A stretch of DNA of 50,011 bases from contig JAJDVX010000038.1 in assembly GCA_022825895.1 (NCBI GenBank), forward strand, positions 1-50,011, written 5' to 3'. Both the position numbers and the translations under genes were made by a program. Under the pieces are notes generated by a model. It searched no databases. It was given only the letters and a program-made list of their open reading frames with translations, and was not told where the DNA came from. How positions within the stretch are numbered: the stretch's first letter is position 1; each line of letters starts with the position of its first letter. Below are positions 8,587 to 16,613 of this stretch, in pieces. Source of the DNA: Chloroflexota bacterium. Lineage in GTDB: Bacteria > Chloroflexota > UBA11872.

Positions 8587-9486
8587 TCAGTCCGCGGGGG
8601 TTGGTGACTCGCCGGCCTGGTCGAGGCGGCGTTTGGCTTCGGCGTAGGTGTCGGGTGGAAGGGCGCCGCGTTGGGCGGTGGCGACGTTTTCGGCGAGGTG
8701 GTTGGGGTTAAGGGTGCCGGCGATGATGGTGTGGACGTCGGGGTGCGACAGGGTGTAGCGGAGCATGAAGGCGGTGGGGGATTCGCCTTCCTCGCGGAGG
8801 TCATCGAGGCCGGCCCGCTCATAGGCCGCCCAGCGATCGGCACTTGCGAGGCCGACCCCGGGTTCGCCTTTTCCGACGCCGCCGCGTATGACGGTTCCGA
8901 TTCCGGCCTGGGCGGCCCTGGTGATCCACTCCTCGTGCTCACGCAGGATGGCGGCGTAGGGGATCTGGAAGACGTCGAAGACGCCCCACTCGATGTAGGT
9001 GGGCAGATGCGGCAGCGTTGTTGAAGCGCCGATCCAGCGGACTTTGCCCTGGGCGCGCATGTCCTGGAGGGTGTCGACGATGCCTTCGGCCTCGCACTGC
9101 TCGACGGTGGCGTTGTGGAGTTGCATGACGTCGACGTAGTCGGTCTTGAGGCGTCGGAGGCTCTCCTCGAGGCCGCGGAACATGTTCTGGCGGGTCCAGA
9201 CGTGTTCGCCGCCGCCGGGGATGCAGCCGCACTTGGTGGCGAGGATGTACTCGTCGCGGCGCGAGCCGATGTAGCGGCCCATCAGCTCCTCGCTACGGCC
9301 GTAGTCGTTGGACGTATCGATGTAGGTGATGCCGGAGTCGAGGACGGCGTTGAGGATGCGGCGGGCGTCGTCGTCGCTGATGTCGCGGCCGCGGGGGGCG
9401 CCGCGGATTTCCATGGCGCCGTGGCCGAGACGGGTTATGTCAAGTCCGGTGCGGCCGAGGGTTGCGGTGGGCAGGTCGGTTGGCAT
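8587..9486 (-). CDS. Aldo/keto reductase
   Basis: NAD(P)H-dependent aldo/keto reductase of 299 aa with a TIM-barrel fold. The catalytic tetrad is visible: D57 and Y62 in IDTSNDYGRSE, K85 in LATKCG and H124 in MQLHN. The ATG at 9486 is preceded by a good GGAGGACA ribosome binding site. The gene lies 32 bases downstream of the molybdopterin oxidoreductase on the same strand, so the two are probably co-transcribed and may act on the same aldehyde or ketone substrate. Its length (about 300 aa) and N-terminal LGRTGLDITRLGHGAM are typical of the bacterial AKR branch related to L-fucose or D-threo-aldose dehydrogenases. The substrate cannot be assigned. Confidence 0.93.
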   Translation of the reverse strand: MPTDLPTATLGRTGLDITRLGHGAMEIRGAPRGRDISDDDARRILNAVLDSGITYIDTSNDYGRSEELMGRYIGSRRDEYILATKCGCIPGGGEHVWTRQNMFRGLEESLRRLKTDYVDVMQLHNATVEQCEAEGIVDTLQDMRAQGKVRWIGASTTLPHLPTYIEWGVFDVFQIPYAAILREHEEWITRAAQAGIGTVIRGGVGKGEPGVGLASADRWAAYERAGLDDLREEGESPTAFMLRYTLSHPDVHTIIAGTLNPNHLAENVATAQRGALPPDTYAEAKRRLDQAGESPTPAD

Positions 9487-9518
9487 CGGTTTGTCCTCCA
9501 GGGTGGATGAGCCGCGCG

Positions 9519-11780
9519 CTAGGCGCGTTCTGAACCGTTTACGGCTTCCAGCACGCGGACGGGCGACGCTGGGAGTTGGCGGATGCGGCCGCCGGTGGCG
9601 TTGTGGATGGCGTTGGCGAGGGCGGCCAGGGGCGGGACGATGGGCAGTTCGCCGACGCCGCGGACGCCGTAGGGATGGCCGGGATTCGGGTACTCGACCA
9701 TGACGACTTCAAGGTTGGGGACGTCCAGCGCGGTGGGCATGCGGTAGTCGAGAAACGAGGTGTTGGTCATGCAGCCGGCGTCGTCGTAGGTGTAGCCCTC
9801 GGTGATTCCCCAGCCGATGCCCTGGGCAATCCCGCCCTCGATCTGACTGCTGGCATAGGGCGGATACACGGCCTTGCCCACGTCCTGCACGGCGGTGTAG
9901 CGAAGGACGTCGACCTTGCCGGTTTCGGGATCGACGGCAACGTCCACGATGTGGGTGGCGAAGGAGGGGCCTGGGAGGGTTGGGGTAGTGGTGGCGACGC
10001 CTACGGGGGCCTCGCCCTCGCTGACGATCAGGCGGGCGGCCTCGGCGAAGTCGACGGCATGGCCGTTGGCGGCGAAGCCATCGAGCGATACGTCGATCGT
10101 CGACTCGGCTACGTCCCAGATGTCGGCCAGGGCGTCGCGCATCTTGCTTTGAAGATCGCGACCGGCTTCGATGGCGGCCCAGCCAGTGGCGAAGGTGGTG
10201 CGGCTGCCGGCGGCGTTGCCGCCTTCGGCGATGGCGTCGGTGTCGGGGATGCGGGGATGGACGCGGTCCGCGCCGATGCCGAGGGTTTCGGCCAGTTGCA
10301 TGGCGATGGAGGTGCGGGTGCCGCCGATGTCGGGCGAGGATTCCAGGAGGGTGACGGAGCCGTCGCCGTTGAGGCGGGCGGTGGCGGACGAGGTTCCACC
10401 GCCGTTGCCCCAAAAGCCGGAGGCGACGCCGCGGCCACACAGGCGGCCGTTCCGCCGAGCGACGGGCGACTGGTAGTGGGTGGTGGCGCGGGCAACGCGG
10501 AGCTGCTCGCTGTTGCCGATGTCGTTGAAGCGGGTGCCGTTGGGGCGGAGGTCGCCTTCGCCGGAGGCGTTACGGAGGCGGAATTCGAGGGGATCCATCC
10601 CGAGGGTTTCGCAAAGCTCGTCGATTACGCCCTCGACGGCGAAGGCCGCCTGGGGCGCGCCGGGGGCGCGGAAGGCCTGGGACTTGGGCTTGTTGACGAC
10701 GACGTCGTAGCCGTCGATGCGGAAGTTCCGGAGCTTGTAGGGGGCGAGGCCGCAGTTGGCGGCGCCGCCAACGGAGGAGCCGGGAAAGGCGCCGGCTTCG
10801 AAGTGCATTTCGAGCTGGGCGGCGGTGAGGTCGCCGGCCGAGGTGGCGCCGATCTTGCAGCGGATGAATGCGGCGGGGGCAGGGCCGGTGCCGAGGAGAG
10901 TCTCGGTGCGGTCCATGGTGATCTTGACGGGTCGACCGGACTTGCGGGCGAGGACGACCGCGATGGGGGCGACGTAGTTGGTGAGCTTGCCGCCGAAGCC
11001 GCCGCCGATTTCGGCGGGGACGACGCGGATGTTGGAGATCGGGATGCCGAGCATCTGGCTGATCTCGTTGCGGACGCCGAAGTGGCCCTGGGTGCTGCAG
11101 TGGATTTCGAGGGTGCCGTCGGCGCGCCAGAAGGCGGTGGCGTTGTGGGGTTCGATGTAGCCCTGGTGGATGGTGGAGGTGCTGAAGTCGCGTTCCAGGA
11201 TCAGGTCGGCGGCGGCGAAGCCGGTCTCAATGTCGCCTTCTTCGAGGACGATGTGCTTTGCGATATTGCCGGGGGCGTCCGCGAACGCGCCGGCGGTCTC
11301 CATGCGCAGGTCGGGGTGCAGGATGGGGGCGTCGGGGGCGATGGCGGATTTCGCGTCGAGGACGGGGTCGAGGACTTCGTAGTCGACCTGGATCAGGCGG
11401 AGGGCCTCGGCGGCGATGTGGGACGAGGTCGCGGCCACGGCGGCCACGGCGTGGCCGTGGTAGAGGGCCTTGTCGCGCGCCATGACGTTCATGGCCTTGA
11501 GGCGGATGGCGTTGCCGAAGGCCTGGGGGCCTTGGGCGGGCGCCAACGGCATGTCGGCCGACGTCATCGTAGCCAGCACACCCGACAGAGCCTCGGCCCG
11601 GGAGGTATCGATACGCGTGATGCGCGCGTGGGCGTGGGGGCTGCGCAGGACCTGGGCGTGCAACATGCCGGGAATGCTGACGTCCACGCCAAAGACCGCG
11701 TGTCCGGTGACCTTGTCGACGCCGTCGTGGCGGATTGGGCTGGTGCCGACGACGTTCAGTTCAGGCGCGGTTACTGCCAT
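9519..11780 (-). CDS. Xanthine dehydrogenase-family molybdopterin-binding subunit
   Basis: Large catalytic subunit of a molybdenum hydroxylase, 753 aa from the ATG at 11780. The frame stays open to 12017, but that extension is Arg-rich and overlaps the divergent sulfatase start. Family motifs are in order: DKVTGHAVFGVDV at the N-terminus, GGGFGGK (about 259-265) for cofactor binding, AFRAPGAPQ (369-377), and RGVGE near the C-terminus with the catalytic Glu. The AFRAPG loop differs from the AYxCSFR loop of form I CO dehydrogenase, so a heterocycle or aldehyde hydroxylase is more likely. No 2Fe-2S subunit (CoxS-like) or FAD subunit (CoxM-like) lies within the window near it. The partners must be encoded elsewhere, or it is an unusual single-subunit enzyme. 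Confidence 0.92.
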   Translation of the reverse strand: MAVTAPELNVVGTSPIRHDGVDKVTGHAVFGVDVSIPGMLHAQVLRSPHAHARITRIDTSRAEALSGVLATMTSADMPLAPAQGPQAFGNAIRLKAMNVMARDKALYHGHAVAAVAATSSHIAAEALRLIQVDYEVLDPVLDAKSAIAPDAPILHPDLRMETAGAFADAPGNIAKHIVLEEGDIETGFAAADLILERDFSTSTIHQGYIEPHNATAFWRADGTLEIHCSTQGHFGVRNEISQMLGIPISNIRVVPAEIGGGFGGKLTNYVAPIAVVLARKSGRPVKITMDRTETLLGTGPAPAAFIRCKIGATSAGDLTAAQLEMHFEAGAFPGSSVGGAANCGLAPYKLRNFRIDGYDVVVNKPKSQAFRAPGAPQAAFAVEGVIDELCETLGMDPLEFRLRNASGEGDLRPNGTRFNDIGNSEQLRVARATTHYQSPVARRNGRLCGRGVASGFWGNGGGTSSATARLNGDGSVTLLESSPDIGGTRTSIAMQLAETLGIGADRVHPRIPDTDAIAEGGNAAGSRTTFATGWAAIEAGRDLQSKMRDALADIWDVAESTIDVSLDGFAANGHAVDFAEAARLIVSEGEAPVGVATTTPTLPGPSFATHIVDVAVDPETGKVDVLRYTAVQDVGKAVYPPYASSQIEGGIAQGIGWGITEGYTYDDAGCMTNTSFLDYRMPTALDVPNLEVVMVEYPNPGHPYGVRGVGELPIVPPLAALANAIHNATGGRIRQLPASPVRVLEAVNGSERA

Positions 11781-12007
11781 ACGTATTTCATCCGGTCGCG
11801 GAGTCGTATCCGATTTTCGCATGCGGCGCAGCGAGACGTGCGCCGACGCGCCAGAGGGGAACCCGATGACCTGATGCAACCTGGTGCCAGAGCCGGCCAG
11901 CTGCGCGTCCGACGCATAATCGGGCTCTCGGCTCGGTGGCCCGGCGAGGTACCGCTGTCCGCGGCCGAATCGGGACCGGTACCGGACAAGACTGGGAGAG
12001 GGCGGAC

Positions 12008-13369
12008 ATGCGGCCAAATGTGCTCGTGTTGATGAGCGACCAGCACAACCCGATGGTGAGTTCGCCGTACGGTCATTCCTTCATCCGCACCCCGGCGATC
12101 CAGACCCTGGCCGATCGCGGGGTGACGTTCGAGAACGCGTACTGTCCTTCGCCGCTCTGCGTGCCATCGCGATCCGCGTTTCTCACGGGGCTGCCGGTCC
12201 ACGCCATCGGGGCCTGGGACAACTCGTGCCCGCTGCCGGTTACCGAGCCCACATGGGCCCACCGGCTTAACGCGGTGGGCTATGAGACGACGCTGTGCGG
12301 GCGAATGAGCATCGGCGGGCCGAACCAGATGCACGGATTCGCACGACGCATCCACCCGGAAATGCGTCCGGGCAAAATGGGTTCGAGTTTTCCCAATTGG
12401 GACGCGCCGATTCGAGCGCATGCCGGAACGCGGGAACGGCTCAAGACCGCGGGCGCGGGCGATACGTGGCAGCAGCAGTACGACAACGACGTTACCGAGG
12501 CCGCCGTGGCCTTTCTCTCGGACCCGGCACGCCGGGACGGTCCGTGGGCGGCCGTGGTGGGCTGGTTTCTGCCGCATACGCCGCTGACGGTGCGTTCGGA
12601 ATACTTCGACCGGTATTACCCCGCACATGCGGATCAGCCGAACGCGCCGGCGAAACCGATCGAGGCAGTGCAGCCGCAGAGCCGACGGTTTCGGGAGTTC
12701 CTGGGTGCGGAGGGACTCTCAGAAGCCGAAATCGGGCGCGCACGCGCGGCGTACTACGGCATGGTGTCGTTCACGGACGCGCAGGTGGGGCGGGTGCTGG
12801 AAGCCCTGGAGGCTGGTGGGGCAAGCAAGAACACGCTGGTCGTTTACACGTCGGATCACGGCGAGATGATCGGCGAGCACGGGTTGTGGTGGAAAAGCTC
12901 GTTCTATGAACCATCGGTGCGCGTGCCGCTGATCGCGGCGTGGCCGGGGCGGATCGAGGGCGGCTCGCGCGTGGACACGCCGGTTTCGCTGCTGGACCTC
13001 ACCCGAACGATTGTCGACGCAGCGGGCGCGGATTCCGACGGCATCGTGGGCGACAACCTGTTGAACCCGGAACTGGATGAAGGCCGGGCGGTGTTCGCCG
13101 AATTCGCGGCGCACGCTACGGACCGGCCGGGACGAATGGTTCGGCGGGGGCGGTTCAAGCTGAACTACTACCACGGAGAGCCACCCGAGCTGTTCGATCT
13201 GGAGGCCGATCCGTACGAGACGATGGACCTGGCCTCGACGCCGGCGTTTGCCGGCGTCCGAGACGATCTCATCGCCCTGGTTCTCGAGGATTGGTCGCCG
13301 GACGAAATTGGCGCGCAGGTACGCGAGAGCCAGCGGCGTCGGCGAATCCTCTTTGCGGGGCTGTCGTAA
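12008..13369 (+). CDS. Formylglycine-dependent sulfatase
   Basis: Type I sulfatase of the alkaline phosphatase superfamily, 453 aa from the ATG at 12008, which has a GGGAGAGGG ribosome binding site. The signature C-V-P-S-R-S (C51) is the site where Cys becomes formylglycine, so the organism needs a formylglycine-generating enzyme. Metal-binding residues sit in MSDQHN (D11) near the N-terminus and in YTSDHGEMIGEHG, with further conserved residues in WKSSFYEPSVRVPL. There is no signal peptide, so it is probably cytoplasmic or exported by another route. It is divergent from the molybdopterin subunit, with 227 bases between them. The likely role is to remove sulfate from a sugar, choline or steroid-like ester. 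The exact substrate is unknown. Confidence 0.94.
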   Translation: MRPNVLVLMSDQHNPMVSSPYGHSFIRTPAIQTLADRGVTFENAYCPSPLCVPSRSAFLTGLPVHAIGAWDNSCPLPVTEPTWAHRLNAVGYETTLCGRMSIGGPNQMHGFARRIHPEMRPGKMGSSFPNWDAPIRAHAGTRERLKTAGAGDTWQQQYDNDVTEAAVAFLSDPARRDGPWAAVVGWFLPHTPLTVRSEYFDRYYPAHADQPNAPAKPIEAVQPQSRRFREFLGAEGLSEAEIGRARAAYYGMVSFTDAQVGRVLEALEAGGASKNTLVVYTSDHGEMIGEHGLWWKSSFYEPSVRVPLIAAWPGRIEGGSRVDTPVSLLDLTRTIVDAAGADSDGIVGDNLLNPELDEGRAVFAEFAAHATDRPGRMVRRGRFKLNYYHGEPPELFDLEADPYETMDLASTPAFAGVRDDLIALVLEDWSPDEIGAQVRESQRRRRILFAGLS

Positions 13370-13519
13370 CCGAAGCCGACCGGCCGGACGTGCCTTTGAG
13401 CCAGGCGAATTCAGCCTGGAATCAATCGTGCGCGAGTGCGGCTCTCACGTCGGCGCCCGCCCGCGGCGCGGGCCGTGATAGGTTCACGGAAGCAGCGGGC
13501 ACCGCAGAACGAACGATCA

Positions 13520-13729
13520 ATGACTGATGGTCGGTCAGCGCGCTGGAGCCGACAGCGCGTATGCGTGGCGATTGCCGCGGTGGTGGTTGGCCTGACGGTT
13601 GCCGCCTGCGGGGGCGACGAGAAGCTGGTGCGCCAGGACTATTACTCGGTGATCGCGCCGGAGCGCTGCGGCGGTGTGAGCGCGGTGAGCTGCGCGGGGT
13701 ACCAGTCCACGCCCACGCCCGCTCCGTAG
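13520..13729 (+). CDS. Short lipoprotein, unknown function
   Basis: A 69-aa predicted lipoprotein. The ATG at 13520 gives a signal peptide with a basic start (RSARWSRQR), a hydrophobic core and the lipobox LTVAAC. The mature part is only about 40 residues, with KLVRQDYYSVIAPERCGG, two more Cys that could pair, and a proline-rich end. I recognise no family. It sits alone between the sulfatase and propeller paralogue 2. Small size and lack of motif keep confidence moderate. Confidence 0.5.
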   Translation: MTDGRSARWSRQRVCVAIAAVVVGLTVAACGGDEKLVRQDYYSVIAPERCGGVSAVSCAGYQSTPTPAP

Positions 13730-13766
13730 AGAGCGTTGCGTAACTCGGGCTTGGGTGCGCGGAAGA

Positions 13767-13831
13767 CCCCTCACCGATTGCCGCCGGGTACGGCGGCATC
13801 TGCCTCTCCCCTGGGCGAGGGTGAAGAGGGG
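13767..13831. repeat. Intergenic REP-like structured element
   Basis: A folded intergenic unit: the outer arms CCCCTC (13767-13772) and GAGGGG (13826-13831) pair, and inside lies a 7-bp hairpin TGCCGCC (13779-13785) with GGCGGCA (13792-13798). Purine- or pyrimidine-rich CCTCTCCC and GAGGGTGAAGAGG blocks like these are common in repeated intergenic elements of GC-rich genomes. Only one copy is in the window, so repeat status is inferred. Confidence 0.35.
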
Positions 13832-13931
13832 CGGCGCCCTGATCAGATTGACATCGCGCACTCGCTCCGTGGGTTATGCATAGGTTTCTCCGTAGCTGAC
13901 AGGCGGCATCGCCTGTAGGAGGTCAAGCCGG

Positions 13932-15359
13932 ATGGACAAGCACCTGTTTCTTGACCTGGACGAGGTTGCAGCCACGCATAACGTGGAGCAGCGGGTGTGC
14001 GAGGCGACGAAGCATCCGGCGAACCCGGTGTTGCCGGTGGGGCGGCTGGACGAGTGGGACGCGGTTCGGGCCAGCGTCTGGTCGGTGCGGACCGTGCTGT
14101 ACGACCCGGACGACGGGCTGTTCAAGTGCTGGTACACGGGGGCCGACCAGGAGCGCCTGCGCTGGCGGCGCATGGGCTACGCCTACAGCGAGGACGGCAT
14201 CCGCTGGATCAAGCCGAAGCTGGGGCTCTTCGAGTTCAACGGGTCCACGGACAACAACATCTGCCTGGACATGCTGGGGGCTGTGATTCGCGATCCCACG
14301 GAGCCCGACCCGGCCCGCCGGTTCAAGATGGTCACGAAAGATCTCGTAGGGAGTGGGCCCGCCCGTGCCGCGTACTCGCCCGACGGCATTAACTGGACGG
14401 TGGGCCCGGCCGTCGACCTGCCGGCGTTGGCGCACGGTCCCGACATCGTGGTGCTGGCGCTGGACGAGGAGGCCACGGACCCGGATCGGCGCTACATCCT
14501 GATCTGGCAGGAGCGTGTACCGGCCGCCAAGCCAGGGCCGGCAACGGTCCGGGGCAAGTTCATCGCCTACGGGCCAAGCATCGAGAAGTTCACGTCCAGT
14601 CCCGACAACCCATTTCTGGATCCCAAGGACGGGCTGGAGCAGGAGAACCACTTCCTGACGCTGGACCGCTATGGCAACGGCTGGATTTCGGTGTACGAGT
14701 TCGGCTGGTACGTGCCTAACGGGCTCGGGGTGTTCGGACAGTACGCGGCGGACCTGCGGCTGGCCGTGAGCAAGGACGGTGAGCATTTCTCGCGCATCTG
14801 CCTGACCGACAAGGTGGTCTCACGCGGCGAGCGGGGCACGTGGGACGCCGGATTCCTGGTGATAGGGGACCGGATCATCGTCAAGGACGACACGATCTAC
14901 ATCTACTACAGCGGACAGGGCGAGGACTGGAGCCTCTGGCCGCCGGGCAACTATCCCAAAGAGTTCGGGGGCGGGAAGAGTGGGTCCGTTCGACTGACGC
15001 AGCTGGGACTGGCGACCCTGCGGCTGGATGGGTTCACGTGCATGCAGACGGTGGACCGGGAGATCTCGGGGTCGCTGGAGACGACGCCGCTGGAAGTAGA
15101 GGCGGACACGCGGCTGACCGCGAACGTGGCCGAGGTGATCGCGCGGCGGAGCTGGGTGGACGTGGATGTGCTTGACGCGGAGACGGGCGAGGTGATTCCG
15201 GGATTCAGCCGCGAGGACTGCGTGCCGCTGGCGGTCGATAACGTGCGGGCGCGGGCTACCTGGCAGGGTATGGAACTCGGCGCCTGCGACCGGCGGCAGG
15301 TTCGCCTGCGATTCCACATTCATGGGGCGGCCCGGTTGCACGCCTATTCGCTGACGTAG
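13932..15359 (+). CDS. Five-bladed propeller hydrolase-like protein, paralogue 2
   Basis: A 475-aa paralogue of the proteins at 3702-5126 and 21552-23177. The ATG at 13932 has an AGGAGG ribosome binding site at 13917-13922, which fixes the start. It carries the blade motif YAYSEDGIRWIKPKLGL (about 79-95) and YSPDGINW, and a C-terminal beta-rich domain with EVIPGFSREDC. The N-terminal MDKHLFLDLDEVA matches HLFIDLSLAD of paralogue 1. There is no signal peptide. The superfamily holds glycoside hydrolases acting on fructans, arabinans and other sugars. It lies downstream of the sulfatase region and just before a RidA-like gene, which fits a role in sugar breakdown, but the substrate is not evident. 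Confidence 0.7.
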   Translation: MDKHLFLDLDEVAATHNVEQRVCEATKHPANPVLPVGRLDEWDAVRASVWSVRTVLYDPDDGLFKCWYTGADQERLRWRRMGYAYSEDGIRWIKPKLGLFEFNGSTDNNICLDMLGAVIRDPTEPDPARRFKMVTKDLVGSGPARAAYSPDGINWTVGPAVDLPALAHGPDIVVLALDEEATDPDRRYILIWQERVPAAKPGPATVRGKFIAYGPSIEKFTSSPDNPFLDPKDGLEQENHFLTLDRYGNGWISVYEFGWYVPNGLGVFGQYAADLRLAVSKDGEHFSRICLTDKVVSRGERGTWDAGFLVIGDRIIVKDDTIYIYYSGQGEDWSLWPPGNYPKEFGGGKSGSVRLTQLGLATLRLDGFTCMQTVDREISGSLETTPLEVEADTRLTANVAEVIARRSWVDVDVLDAETGEVIPGFSREDCVPLAVDNVRARATWQGMELGACDRRQVRLRFHIHGAARLHAYSLT

Positions 15360-15466
15360 CGGGGTCGATCGATCCGGATTAGTACGAAACGCGGCCTGAC
15401 CCGGATTGCGCGCCGGACGGTTCGACGGCCACGATGCGCGGAAGCGACTTCACCAGGAGGACGGAC

Positions 15467-15868
15467 ATGGAACGTCAGTGCATCTCGTCAGGCAAGCCGA
15501 CGGAGGCGGTGATCGGGTATTCGCGGGCGGTTCGGGTGGGGCCGCACGTGTGGATCGCGGGGACGACAGGTCCGCTGCCGCCGGAACATCGCGACGCACC
15601 GGGCGACGCTTACGCGCAGGCGAAACACGCGATCGGGATCATCGAGAAGGCGCTGGGCGAGGCGGGCGCGACGCTGGATGACGTCGTGCGAACGCGGGTG
15701 TTTCTGACCGACATCGACCGTGACGCGGATGCCGTTGGCCGGGCGCACCTGGAGTCGTTCGGAAATGCCATGCCGGTGTCGGCCTTTATTGGCTGCACGA
15801 GCCTGGTGGGCAGCGAGTCGGTGCTAGAGATTGAGGCGGAGGCGTACGTGGGCAGCGGCGCGGGCTAG
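15467..15868 (+). CDS. RidA/YjgF-family protein lacking the canonical Arg
   Basis: A 133-aa protein from the ATG at 15467, set by AGGAGG at 15455-15460. It has the RidA/YER057c/UK114 fold signature: GPHVWIAGTTGPLP, QAKHAIGIIEKALGEAGATLDDVVRTRVFLTDI and the C-terminal ESVLEIEAEAYV. In classical RidA, which hydrolyses reactive enamines and imines, an Arg in PARS-like context near the end binds the carboxylate. Here that segment reads MPVSAFIGC with no Arg. The protein is therefore probably a different subfamily member with another ligand. The family forms trimers in the cytosol. It follows propeller paralogue 2 by 107 bases on the same strand. Confidence 0.88.
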   Translation: MERQCISSGKPTEAVIGYSRAVRVGPHVWIAGTTGPLPPEHRDAPGDAYAQAKHAIGIIEKALGEAGATLDDVVRTRVFLTDIDRDADAVGRAHLESFGNAMPVSAFIGCTSLVGSESVLEIEAEAYVGSGAG

Positions 15869-15927
15869 ATTTGCTCGGTCGCTAGGACGCTCCCGCGCTT
15901 GAGCCGACGACATGCGGACCTAGTGAG

Positions 15928-16254
15928 TCACGACATTCGCGTCGCCCGCTCGACGGTCTCGGCGAGCCAGGCATTGAGACTCTTGTTCGCGGCTTGCGCG
16001 GCGGCCGTCGCCGCGCGGTGGAGAGCCGGGGTCAGGCGCAGGGCCACCTTGCCCGAGTAGGGCTTATCGGGATTGCGGCCCCGCTCGGCGCAGACGTTCA
16101 GGTACTCGTCCACGGAGTCCTTGAATGCCCGGTGCAACTCCGCAACCGACGTGCCCTGGAAGGTGATGACGTCGCGCGTGTCGATCACCTCCCCATGGAA
16201 GAAGCCAGCGTCGTCGTACTTCACCATGGCTTGATATCCGCCGTACTCAATCAT
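15928..16254 (-). CDS. hicB: HicB-type antitoxin
   Basis: Antitoxin of a type II toxin-antitoxin pair, 108 aa. The N-terminal half has the partial RNase H-like HicB fold (YQAMVKYDDAGFFHGEV, ITFQGTSVAELHRAFKDSVDEYL). The C-terminal half is a ribbon-helix-helix DNA-binding domain (GKVALRLTPALHRAATAAAQ, NKSLNAWLAETVERA). Its ATG overlaps the end of the toxin gene by four bases, so the two are translationally coupled. HicB proteins neutralise HicA by direct binding and repress their own operon through the RHH domain. A candidate operator lies upstream of hicA at 16531-16548. Confidence 0.88.
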   Translation of the reverse strand: MIEYGGYQAMVKYDDAGFFHGEVIDTRDVITFQGTSVAELHRAFKDSVDEYLNVCAERGRNPDKPYSGKVALRLTPALHRAATAAAQAANKSLNAWLAETVERATRMS

Positions 16255-16520
16255 GGTCCGTCCGCCTCCCGGTCCATCCCCGCAGCAACCAGAAACCTCC
16301 GCACCGATGCGACGGTGCCCTTGTCAGTGTTCGGCCGAGGATGGGGGCGGTGGAAGACCGCGATTACGTCGTTGAGCTCGATCGCGATTCTGGAACCGGC
16401 CCGCTCCTCGATGTCGGCACCGCAGGCCCGCAGCAGCGATTCGATGTCGGCCCAGCGGATTCCCGCTTGGGTGGGCCGCTTGAAGATCGCCGCCAGCGTT
16501 CGACGGTGCCTTCGTCGCAT
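16251..16520 (-). CDS. hicA: HicA-type toxin
   Basis: Small mRNA-targeting toxin of the dsRBD-like HicA fold, 89 aa, first gene of the pair. Its features match the HicA branch with RRTLAAIFKRPTQAGIRWADIESLL at the N-terminus and VFHRPHP then TDKGTVASVRRFLVAAG at the end. In classical HicA the catalytic His follows Gly-Ser in strand 1; here that position is GSRIAIEL, so the His is replaced by Arg. The nearby HRPHP could supply the His, as in other members of this branch. It overlaps hicB by four bases (ATGA-type junction). The pair probably promotes its own maintenance or stress-induced growth arrest. Confidence 0.82.
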   Translation of the reverse strand: MRRRHRRTLAAIFKRPTQAGIRWADIESLLRACGADIEERAGSRIAIELNDVIAVFHRPHPRPNTDKGTVASVRRFLVAAGMDREADGP

Positions 16521-16530
16521 GGAGCCATGC

Positions 16531-16548
16531 TATCACGAGATGATATCA
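16531..16548 (-). promoter_or_regulatory. Candidate hicAB operator
   Basis: An AT-rich inverted repeat TATCA-cgaga-TGATA (16531-16545), merging into the palindrome TGATATCA (16541-16548). It lies 10 to 28 bases upstream of the hicA start in otherwise GC-rich DNA. Position and symmetry suit binding of a dimeric ribbon-helix-helix HicB. No protein-binding evidence can be seen in sequence alone. Confidence 0.45.
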
Positions 16549-16613
16549 CCCGAAATAAGGCCGACCTCGACGGCGGCTCGCGCCGATTTGCTCCAGGCCG
16601 TCGTGGGTTCGAC

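Noticed and set aside
9576..12032. 818-aa open frame on the + strand across the molybdopterin gene
   Set aside because: It is the GC-rich shadow of the true gene on the other strand; its Gly/Ala/Val/Asp-rich product shows no motif, while the minus-strand frame carries all family motifs.
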